Origin: an uncultured Nocardiaceae bacterium
GTDB taxonomy: Bacteria > Actinomycetota > Actinomycetes > Mycobacteriales > Mycobacteriaceae
Assembly: GCA_936936565.1 (NCBI GenBank)
Contig: CAKZIX010000086.1
Coordinates: forward strand, 1 to 36,718
Reading direction: 5' to 3'
Length of the DNA: 36,718 bases
Of this stretch, positions 1 to 5,761 are shown piece by piece. A model generated the notes under the pieces. It had not been told where the DNA came from. It saw only the letters and a program-made list of their open reading frames with translations, and ran no database searches. The position numbers and the translations under genes were made by a program. Every line of letters begins with the position of its first letter. Position 1 is the stretch's first letter.

Positions 1-2
1 CT

Positions 3-338
3 ATGGAGGCCGTCACTGACATCATCAACGAGGTGCAGGTGCGGATGTCCGGCGAGGACATCAAGGTCAAGATGCAACACAAAGCCGAGCGAGGCGGCAC
101 GCCAGGCCGGGCCAAGCTCGGTTACAAGAACGTGCGCATTGAGCACGAGGGGCGTCAGGTCAACAGCATCGCCCTCGACGACGAGCGGGGTCGACACCGA
201 GCTGCCCTTGCCGAGCTTGCGCAGCAGCTGAAGCGTCGCGATACCCGACTCCGGCTCCATCACATCGGCGTAACACGGGACGAACAGGGCCACTTTCACG
301 ATGGATCTCCTCTCAGAAAACCTGTCCTGGCGCGGTGA
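3..338 (+). pseudogene. Serine recombinase (resolvase/invertase) fragment
   Basis: The frame is already open at the left edge, so the 5' part of the gene lies outside the window. The visible peptide (KMQHKAERGGTPGRAKLGYK, then VRIEHEGRQVNSIALD) matches the start of the 'recombinase' domain that follows the resolvase catalytic domain in large serine recombinases. The usual continuation (ALDPERAPLV and onward) is lost after about position 188. The rest of the frame to 338 does not look like recombinase and overlaps a different gene start on the other strand. It is therefore a remnant cut at about 185-200. It may come from a past integrative element, or the join may be a breakpoint or assembly artefact. 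Confidence 0.6.
190..299 (-). pseudogene. LutA/(Fe-S)-binding protein, N-terminal remnant
   Basis: Read on the minus strand from a GTG at 299, preceded by the strong Shine-Dalgarno GAGAGGAGA at about 305-313, the peptide begins MKVALFVPCYADVMEPE, then SGIATLQLLRKLG. This is the N-terminus of the LutA/LldE-type cysteine-rich (Fe-S)-binding subunit of L-lactate oxidation, where the usual text is VALFVxCYxDxxxPEVGxATxxLL. Similarity ends at about position 205, where the serine-recombinase fragment of the other strand begins, so only about 30 codons survive. It is non-functional as seen. Confidence 0.5.
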
Positions 339-470
339 CGCGGCCAAGTCTCGGGCGGGACGTGAGCACCGAATCCCTGTGCGCGATCATCAACGACGAA
401 CGCCTACCGCGCCCGGGCCGAGCCGAAGCCGGCCCCTGAGGCCGACAGGGCGATCCGCGACTTCACCAAA

Positions 471-488
471 CATACGCTACCGTATGAT
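471..488 (+). promoter_or_regulatory. Palindromic operator overlapping a -10 box
   Basis: CATACG-N4-CGTATG is a perfect 6-bp inverted repeat at 471-486. It overlaps a consensus -10 hexamer TATGAT at 483-488. A second inverted repeat, ATCGATG-N5-CATCGAT, follows at 507-525. The arrangement suits a repressor (TetR-like) operator controlling the LrgA-like gene that starts at 594. No regulator gene is visible nearby. Confidence 0.35.
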
Positions 489-593
489 GCATGCATCCGC
501 GAATCCATCGATGTCAGGCATCGATGCCCGGGATGTGCCCCGCGACGGATGCGCTGCAGATGGGTTCGTGTCGATCCCCACGAAAGGAAGACG

Positions 594-788
594 ATGGTCG
601 AGGGCTTGCTGGTGTTGTTGCTGTGCCAGGCGGTGGGCACGCTTCTGGCCGACTGGCTCCATCTGCAGGTCCCGGGTGCCGTGTTGGGCATGCTCCTGCT
701 GTTGGCTCTGGCGCTCGCAACGACCACTGCGGCCGGCAAGGCGCTCGCCGCCGCCGCGGTTCCGGCGGCGGAGGTCGTCGGGGCCTGA
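594..788 (+). pseudogene. Truncated CidA/LrgA holin-like protein
   Basis: ATG 594 follows the Shine-Dalgarno GAAAGGAAG. The first 40 residues (MVEGLLVLLLCQAVGTLLAD, then WLHLQVPGAVLGMLLLLALA) carry the CidA/LrgA signature: a hydrophobic helix, then a (L/V)PGxVLGMLLL segment. These are small inner-membrane holin-like proteins involved in murein hydrolase control or metabolite export. Family members are about 110-140 residues with four membrane helices. Here the frame turns Ala-rich and stops after 65 residues, and no LrgB gene follows. I call it C-terminally truncated, although a functional short protein cannot be excluded. Confidence 0.5.
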
Positions 789-860
789 CCCCGGCGTCGC
801 CGTCGGCACCCTCCTCGAGCACCTCGCCAACCTGGCCTGACCCGCTCCCCGAGAACGGTT

Positions 861-900
861 CGAAGAAGAAGCGCCCGGTCGACTGGGCGCTTCTTCTTCG
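861..900. terminator. Perfect hairpin, 16-bp stem
   Basis: 861-876 (CGAAGAAGAAGCGCCC) is exactly complementary to 885-900, with an 8-nt loop. The run of G/A on one arm and T/C on the other suits a transcription terminator usable in both directions. It lies downstream of the truncated LrgA-like gene. Confidence 0.6.
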
Positions 901-955
901 AGTGCGCAGTCACGGCAGCGTCAGCGGCGGCAGGGTGGGGGTCGGCCCGACTCAT

Positions 956-1017
956 GGAAAAGTCCCGACTCTGGGCACGCACGGTGCCGTGCCTGCATCA
1001 GGGGTCGGGACTTTTCC
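956..1017. terminator. Second hairpin, 14-bp stem
   Basis: GGAAAAGTCCCGAC at 956-969 is complementary to 1004-1017. A nested GCACGGTGCCGTGC palindrome sits in the loop. The distal arm ends in CTTTTCC, consistent with a terminator. It stands downstream of the possible minus-strand gene tail at 1067. The rest of 789-1066 shows no coding signal. Confidence 0.5.
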
Positions 1018-1066
1018 TTAGGGCCACCCCCAGCCCTGCCTCCGCGGAACCCGCTGCCCGCGACCC

Positions 1067-1210
1067 CTAGCCCTCGTGCTTGCGCCGCAGCGACCACATC
1101 TGGGGCGAGCGCTCGAGCTCGACGGCGACCTCCCAGGGCATGCCGCCGGGGGCCGTCTCGCGGCGGAAGCTGCGCACCAGGCGGCGGGCGAGCGCACGCG
1201 AGGCGACTGC
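1067..1210 (-). pseudogene. Possible C-terminal remnant of an unrecognised gene
   Basis: On the minus strand, the last ~40 residues before the stop at 1067 read ARRLVRSFRRETAPGGMPWE, then VAVELERSPQMWSLRRKHEG. This is a natural-looking mix with Trp, Met and charged residues, unlike the Arg/Ala/Pro-only text expected of a shadow frame. Upstream of about 1200 the same frame turns into such shadow text, while the plus strand becomes coding. I cannot name the family. It is either a gene tail left by a rearrangement or chance. Confidence 0.25.
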
Positions 1211-1982
1211 ACTGCACGGTGCTCTCGAGGTCCTGGTGTCCGAACTGCGTGTCGGGGCCCATCCCGTGGCTGCGATCGACACGGCGTCTCGCGAAATCGA
1301 GGGGCGCGTCGGGGAGTCGTTCGGCGCGGTCGCGGCCCGCGCGCAGGCGCTCGGTCTCGTCGGCGTCGGCGAAGGCGCGACCGTTGTCGGGTTCGCCGTC
1401 GCCGGTGGGTTTCTCGCCGCCGACCTCGCGTCGGTGACGCTGTTGGGTGCGCCCGGCGCGGGCCCCCTCGAACGTGCCGCCGAGATCGGCATCGGGGTCG
1501 ACCGCGTTTTCGTCGGCAGCGCCTCGACGGACCAGGCGACCTATCGAGTGCGTCACGGCACCGATCCGGCGAACGAGGCGTTCGGCGCGCAACGGATCCA
1601 GGCGGAATTTCCGACGGACTGGAAACATCCACAACGCAGCTATCTGCGTGTCCAGGCGGGGATTCCGGCCGAATCGCTGATCAACGTGGGTCGCATCGCC
1701 GCCGGGCACGCCGAGTTGGTGCCGATCGACATTCCGCGGCCGGCCGGATTCGACGCGACCTCGGAGCGGGCCGCCAAACGCCAGGACCCGGCGTATGCGC
1801 GGGTGCGCGACCTCGGGCGGCACTGGCGGGCCCGCACACACCAAACCGACCCGGCGCTGCACCGGCCGCGCTTCGTGGAGGAGGACTTTGCACCGCCACC
1901 GGAGTTCACGGCGCCGGTGGAGTCGACCGAGCCGTGGCCGACGGGCGACACGCCGGACCGGCCGTTCCGGCCGCCGTCGTGA
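1080..1982 (+). pseudogene. DUF1023-like alpha/beta hydrolase, 5'-truncated and with a degenerate active site
   Basis: The plus frame is convincing from about position 1206 to the stop at 1980-1982. The core follows the actinobacterial DUF1023 pattern: strand and nucleophile elbow (LVGVGEGATVVGFAV), LLGAPGAG, VFVGSASTD, HGTDPANEAFGAQR, then KHPQRSY and SLINVGRIAAGH. In active DUF1023 proteins the elbow reads GHSYGS. Here it is GVGEGA, so the catalytic Ser is absent. The N-terminal half of the family is missing, and upstream of about 1200 the frame is poor. A Pro-rich tail (EEDFAPPPEF, PWPTGDTPDRPFRPPS) ends the protein. Probably a fragment or an inactive homologue. DUF1023 proteins often occur beside WXG100 genes. 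Confidence 0.45.
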
Positions 1983-2015
1983 GCCGCGCCGGTTCGCCCC
2001 GGCGCGCGGCACGCC

Positions 2016-2029
2016 GATGTGACAAGATC
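2016..2029 (+). promoter_or_regulatory. Putative promoter of the WXG100 gene (TGACAAGAT motif)
   Basis: GATGTGACAAGATC lies 61 nt upstream of ATG 2077. A near-identical element, GATATGACAAGATC, precedes the giant toxin gene at 5657. CAAGAT can serve as a -10 box with an extended TGA. No clear -35 is seen. Confidence 0.4.
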
Positions 2030-2076
2030 CAAGAGATAGCTCTGTCCAGCGCAAGCACCCGTCGGGAGGAGTGTCG

Positions 2077-2382
2077 ATGACAGACAAGGTTGAGGTCGAT
2101 CCGGCAAAGCTGAAGTCGGCGTCCACGCAGATGGCCGGCGTCGGCAAGCAAGTGCAGCAGATCGTGGACGATCTGAAGGCTGCCATTGCCGGCAAGGGCG
2201 AGCCGTGGGGCAACGATTCCTACGGTTCGGAGTTCTCGAAGAATTACGTGCCCGGCCGGGACGCGCTGATCACCGGGGGCGGCAACATGGCGACGTCGGT
2301 GAACTCCTATGCCGACGGGATGAGCAAGGCGTCGGACAACTTCCGCAACTCGGAGCAGACGTCGGCCGACCAGTACCGCTGA
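2077..2382 (+). CDS. WXG100-family type VII secretion protein
   Basis: A 101-residue helical protein without signal peptide, the size of an ESX WXG100 substrate. The turn motif between the two helices is WGN (EPWGNDSYGSEF), close to WxG. A second helix carries NSYADGMSKASDNF and the C-terminus ends ADQYR. ATG 2077 is chosen because GGGAGGA lies 6 nt upstream; an in-frame GTG at 2071 overlaps that site. It opens the plus-strand toxin island with its own putative promoter, and only 7 nt separate it from the next gene, so the two are likely co-transcribed. Likely role: export partner or substrate for the ESX machine encoded further right. Which partner it dimerises with cannot be told. Confidence 0.8.
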   Translation: MTDKVEVDPAKLKSASTQMAGVGKQVQQIVDDLKAAIAGKGEPWGNDSYGSEFSKNYVPGRDALITGGGNMATSVNSYADGMSKASDNFRNSEQTSADQYR

Positions 2383-2389
2383 TTCGGGT

Positions 2390-3820
2390 ATGACAGACAA
2401 CGATCCGGACGTCGGCCTCGCGGTCGGCGGGCCGAGTGCCGACGACGTCTCCCACCGGGCCAAGGAGATCACGCACCTCATCGCCCGCGAGTTCATCGAC
2501 GACGCGCCGGTCGGGTGGGAACGCTTCGACGTGGTGTTCGCCTTCACCGCGGCCGCCGAGATCGCCGAGGCGTGGTTCACCGGCAACGATCGGCTGGCGC
2601 GGGTGTCGGTTCCCGAGTCGGTGTCGGTGCTCGCGCGCACCCATCGCGACCTCACCGCCGCGCTCGCCGACGGCCCGTGGTGGCGGCTCGAGCTCGCCGT
2701 GCTGGCCGACGGGCAGTTCAAAGCCCGCACCGATTACGGCGACGAACCGTTTCCGGACGGTCAGTTGCACCGGCCCGAGGCCTACCTCCACGACCTGCGC
2801 ACGTATCCCCGCAAGCGCGTTCCCGTCTGGCTTGCCGCCTACGTCTCCCATCGCGGCCGGCAGGTCCGTACCGCGCGTGCCGCTGCCCGTGCCGCGGCCT
2901 CGGGAACACCGGCGACGCTGTCGGTAGGCGATTTCCCCGCGCTCGATGTGTTGTGGGCGCGCTGGGCCACGATCGCCGCGATGTTCGCGGCGGTGGGCTC
3001 CGAGCGCGGTCCGCGCATGCTGCCGTCGCTGGCCTGGTTCGAGGGCAGCAAGCGCAGCGGCGCCACGTTGTACCGCCTGCCCGGTGGTCGCGCGGTGCTG
3101 TCCGGCGGCTTGTGGAACGCCCCGAACCTGGAGGCCGTGTACAACCACGGCGCCCCGATGCCCGACTTCTACGCCGGTGCGCCCGCCTGGGTCACCAATC
3201 CGGTGCTCAGCCCGCGCGCCGCGGTCGGCGCGTTGTCGTTTTGTTACTGGTGGGAGCACGGACGCTGGTACCGGGGTGATTCGCCGCCCGCCAAGGAGTT
3301 CGTGGCGGCGGTGCCCGCGGTGTGGAGCGAGTCCGCGGTGGTCGAGGTGGTGGCGACGATGTCGCGCCGGCCTGCCGAGGCGGCGGAGGCCGGTGCCCGC
3401 GCGCTGGTCGCGGCCGCGGAGGCGGGTGTGGTCACGCGCGACACCGTCGTCAATGTGTTCGGTGCCGAGGCCGACGTGGACGTCGACGCCGCCATGGAGC
3501 ACCTGTCCATCGCGGGCGTGGTCGCGACCGTCGCCGAACCGATTCCGGAGTCCGACGCGATCGCGCTGGTGCGCGGCTATGTCACCGACCGCAACATCGA
3601 CACCAAGGGCTACCCGCTGGACAAGCTCCGCGCACAGCGGCTGGACGTGGGCTGGATGGTGTACGTGCCCACCGAACCCGGTCAGGTGTCCATCGGCCGG
3701 GCCATCTTCTACGTCGCCGACGACGGCATCGTCGAGCGCTCGTCCTCGTCCGTCGCGCCGAGCCAGTACATCGCCGGGTTCACCGAACGGTTTGCCGAGC
3801 GAACGGGAATCAGTGACTGA
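2390..3820 (+). CDS. Putative immunity protein: YezG/DUF600-like N-terminus and YrhB/Imm35-like C-terminus
   Basis: A cytosolic protein of 476 residues without membrane segments. Residues ~20-140 resemble the YezG/DUF600 immunity fold: a helix, then PVGWERFDVVFAF, a long strand region and WWRLELAVLADGQF. A middle domain (~190-320) contains the aromatic block CYWWEHGRWY. The last ~80 residues (RLDVGWMVYVPTE, IGRAIFYVADDGIVERSSSS) look like a YrhB/Imm35-type domain. The same domain ends the protein encoded at 4298-4996. The family names are recognised by pattern, not by search. The position upstream of a multi-domain toxin favours an immunity role. Its stop overlaps the GTG of the next gene by 8 nt, so the two are translationally coupled. 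Confidence 0.6.
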   Translation: MTDNDPDVGLAVGGPSADDVSHRAKEITHLIAREFIDDAPVGWERFDVVFAFTAAAEIAEAWFTGNDRLARVSVPESVSVLARTHRDLTAALADGPWWRLELAVLADGQFKARTDYGDEPFPDGQLHRPEAYLHDLRTYPRKRVPVWLAAYVSHRGRQVRTARAAARAAASGTPATLSVGDFPALDVLWARWATIAAMFAAVGSERGPRMLPSLAWFEGSKRSGATLYRLPGGRAVLSGGLWNAPNLEAVYNHGAPMPDFYAGAPAWVTNPVLSPRAAVGALSFCYWWEHGRWYRGDSPPAKEFVAAVPAVWSESAVVEVVATMSRRPAEAAEAGARALVAAAEAGVVTRDTVVNVFGAEADVDVDAAMEHLSIAGVVATVAEPIPESDAIALVRGYVTDRNIDTKGYPLDKLRAQRLDVGWMVYVPTEPGQVSIGRAIFYVADDGIVERSSSSVAPSQYIAGFTERFAERTGISD

Positions 3821-4295
3821 CAACTACCTCAAGGGCGAACTCGCGGCGCTCGCGGAGTCCGTCGAAAAGCAGCTGCGCGGCGTCGCCGATCTGCAGCAAC
3901 GCCGCGCGAAGCTGACCGGTCGTGGCACGGCGGCCAAGCAGCGCGTCGTCGTGGTCGTCAACGCCGACGGCGTCGTCGTCGACACGAAGTTCACCGGCGA
4001 CGTCGAGGAACTGACGTACGGGGAACTGGCCAAGGCCGTCACCGAGGCCGCGCAGGCCGCCGCCGAGGACGTCGGGCGCAAGTGGCGAGACTTGTCCGCG
4101 CCGATGCTCGCCGAGCGCGCGAAGATGCCGAGTCTCGGTGACCTGGTTTCCGGGCTGCCCGACGTGCGGGTGCCGGCGCCGCCACCGGCGTCCACAGCGC
4201 CGCCCGAACACGAGGGCGGCATGGAGTTCACCGACGTCGAGGAGTTCGACCACCGGCGCAGCTCCGGCACGTCCGTCAACGATTCGGGGTGGTGA
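3813..4295 (+). CDS. YbaB/EbfC family protein
   Basis: 160 residues. An N-terminal coiled-coil-like helix (ELAALAESVEKQLRGVADLQ) is followed by the YbaB core: strands QRVVVVVNADGVVVDTKF, then YGELAKAVTEAAQAAAEDVG, and a Pro-rich acidic tail. Classical YbaB/EbfC proteins bind DNA as dimers, but ESX and toxin loci often carry divergent members such as EspL, with presumed chaperone or scaffold roles. GTG 3813 is chosen because it begins the natural N-terminus (MTDNYLK) and overlaps the upstream stop. The next gene starts 2 nt after its stop. A second YbaB-like gene lies at 20804-21136. Confidence 0.7.
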   Translation: MTDNYLKGELAALAESVEKQLRGVADLQQRRAKLTGRGTAAKQRVVVVVNADGVVVDTKFTGDVEELTYGELAKAVTEAAQAAAEDVGRKWRDLSAPMLAERAKMPSLGDLVSGLPDVRVPAPPPASTAPPEHEGGMEFTDVEEFDHRRSSGTSVNDSGW

Positions 4296-4297
4296 AG

Positions 4298-4996
4298 ATG
4301 ACCGCCGAGGCGGAGTGGGACGAATTCGAGCAGCGCCTGGCGCGCCTGTTGAGCAGGCTGCCGGAAGAGACGTATCTGGTGTTTCGGGCGTCGGACAATC
4401 GCTGGGTGCAGTTCAGCCAGGGGTCCGCCGATCTCGTGGCGGAGGTCGTCGGTAACGAGTACCTGGCTCCGGCCTGGCAGCTGGACGATGCGGCGGCTGC
4501 CGCGATGACGGCCGTGGGCTGGGAACTGGACCTGTTCAAGACGAAGAATTGGGGCCGCACGTTGGCGTGGCCTGCCACCTCGGCGCAATACGCCGGGCTG
4601 GCACGCGCGGGTGTGTCCGCGCTTCGGGAATCGCTGCAGGTCGCGCAGCCGGCCGATGTGTCGCTCGAGTGGTGGACGTTCAGCGATTCCGACGTCGACG
4701 TGGCCGGTCTCGGCGTCGGATTCGCGCCGATGGACGAGAAGGTCGCGCTGCAGAACGTGCGCCGCCACATCCGTGACAACGAATACGACGACTACGCCGT
4801 CGACGATTTGGTGGCCGAGCGCTTCGATGTCGGTTGGCGAGTGTTCGCCCGATTCCCGGAGGTTCGTTCCCCGAACGACATCGTGGTCGGCCGCAAGATT
4901 TTCTTGATCGGCGACAACGGTCGAATCATGGAATCGTCGAGCAGTTTCCCGCCGAAGGAACAAGTGCGGCGGTTCGTCGAAACGCAGACCTCGTGA
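4298..4996 (+). CDS. TY-Chap/YbjN-like chaperone with C-terminal YrhB/Imm35-like domain
   Basis: 232 residues. The N-terminal ~135 residues follow the TY-Chap (T3SS chaperone/YbjN-like) pattern: TYLVFRASDNRWVQFSQ, then VAEVVGNEYLAPAW, AMTAVGWELD, a W-rich turn (NWGRTLAWPAT) and a helix ending LRESLQ. The C-terminal ~75 residues (ERFDVGWRVFARFPE, IVVGRKIFLIGDNG, IMESSSSFPP) are homologous to the C-terminus of the protein at 2390-3820. Likely a peptide-binding secretion chaperone or immunity protein for the neighbouring giant toxin. The start could instead be GTG 4289; ATG 4298 has better spacing from the G-rich site at 4286-4292. Family assignment is from motif memory. Confidence 0.6.
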   Translation: MTAEAEWDEFEQRLARLLSRLPEETYLVFRASDNRWVQFSQGSADLVAEVVGNEYLAPAWQLDDAAAAAMTAVGWELDLFKTKNWGRTLAWPATSAQYAGLARAGVSALRESLQVAQPADVSLEWWTFSDSDVDVAGLGVGFAPMDEKVALQNVRRHIRDNEYDDYAVDDLVAERFDVGWRVFARFPEVRSPNDIVVGRKIFLIGDNGRIMESSSSFPPKEQVRRFVETQTS

Positions 4997-5030
4997 GCGG
5001 ACGTGCGTGCAGGCAAAGTCGAGCCGACGG

Positions 5031-5043
5031 TAGCATCGGTCCA
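5031..5043 (+). promoter_or_regulatory. -10 box for a leaderless transcript
   Basis: TAGCAT (5031-5036) is followed by exactly 6 nt and then ATG 5043. With no Shine-Dalgarno sequence, this spacing would place the transcription start on the start codon. The same geometry (TAGGCT-N6-ATG) occurs at 20451-20463. Confidence 0.45.
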
Positions 5044-5528
5044 TGACTTTCTCGGTCGACGTCGTGCGCGCGGGTGAAATAGCTTCCGCTGCTGACGATT
5101 TCGCGTGGACGTGGGAGGTTGTCGACGTCGCTGCCTTCTGCGAGCGCATCGGTTGGGCAGCGCCGGTGATCACCCCGCCGGCGAGCGCGAAGATTCGGAC
5201 CGATGTTGCCGTCGGTCGCGCCGAGGCGGCGGTTCGGTTCGATCGCGGCAAGTTCAGCAAGATCTCGTGCTACGTGACCGACATCGTCGCGATCGGTGAC
5301 GAAGCTGTCGTTGTCGACGCGTTTGCACAGTTGGCGCAGCGGGTGTCCGACGTCCTGGGTACGCCGACCCGGCGCGTGCCAGGTGAGGATCCGGCCGTGT
5401 TGTGGGAGCGCCCCGCGGTTGTGGTGGCGCTCGTCGCGCTGAGTAGGTCGGTCAAATTGGAACTTCGCGATCCGCGGCGGCAGGCGGAAATGGACGCAGA
5501 CGCGCGGGATTTCGAGCGGTCAGGCTGA
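5043..5528 (+). CDS. DUF6301-like protein
   Basis: 161 residues, soluble. The pattern matches the small DUF6301-like proteins found beside nocardial ESX and toxin genes: an opening FAWTWEVVDVAAFCERIGWA, a core AAVRFDRGKFSKISCYVTDI, then VVDAFAQLAQRVSDVLGTPT, a PGEDPAVLWERP segment and a closing strand pair ending LELRDPRRQ. No catalytic motif is visible and the function is unknown. It sits between the chaperone/immunity genes and the giant toxin, and appears to have its own leaderless promoter. The following 230 bp hold only the promoter and short leader described separately. Confidence 0.55.
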   Translation: MTFSVDVVRAGEIASAADDFAWTWEVVDVAAFCERIGWAAPVITPPASAKIRTDVAVGRAEAAVRFDRGKFSKISCYVTDIVAIGDEAVVVDAFAQLAQRVSDVLGTPTRRVPGEDPAVLWERPAVVVALVALSRSVKLELRDPRRQAEMDADARDFERSG

Positions 5529-5656
5529 CTCTGCATTTCGCCGCCGATCCACCCGGCGACACTCCATGGACGCCGCGCCGGAGCGTGGCCCAGGTAGTCG
5601 GACGGCGTTCTCGGCGACGACCTCCGGCGTGCTCTCGGCTCCGCGGGCCGGCCGAG

Positions 5657-5670
5657 GATATGACAAGATC
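5657..5670 (+). promoter_or_regulatory. Putative promoter of the giant toxin gene (TGACAAGAT motif)
   Basis: GATATGACAAGATC matches 13 of 14 bases of the element at 2016-2029. It lies 66 nt upstream of the leader ATG at 5723, against 61 nt to the start at 2077, and in both cases a GGGAGGAG/GGGAGGA site follows. This suggests co-regulation of the WXG100 gene and the toxin. Confidence 0.4.
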
Positions 5671-5722
5671 GGGTGCGGAGGCGAGGTTCGTAGCGAGGGC
5701 ATCCGATCGGGAGGAGCGCCGG

Positions 5723-5755
5723 ATGGCGGACGCATCGGCGGCGCAGGGGCGGTGA
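5723..5755 (+). CDS. Short leader ORF upstream of the toxin (10 codons)
   Basis: ATG 5723 has an excellent Shine-Dalgarno (GGGAGGAG, 6-nt spacing) and encodes MADASAAQGR before TGA at 5753-5755. It is in the same frame as the toxin, whose GTG start (5762) lies 6 nt past that stop and has only a weak ribosome site. The peptide may couple translation to the toxin. Alternatively the TGA may be a substitution or sequencing error that hides the toxin's true start. Confidence 0.35.
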   Translation: MADASAAQGR

Positions 5756-5761
5756 CGGGTC

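Noticed and set aside
1..338. An intact mobile element at the left edge
   Set aside because: Only part of a recombinase reading frame is present, with no catalytic domain, terminal repeats or attachment-site duplication in view.
921..2213. 430-codon minus-strand frame across the DUF1023 region
   Set aside because: Arg-rich shadow text and no ribosome site. The plus frame from about 1206 has recognisable hydrolase motifs. Only the short natural-looking minus tail at 1067-1210, in another frame, was kept as a low-confidence remnant.
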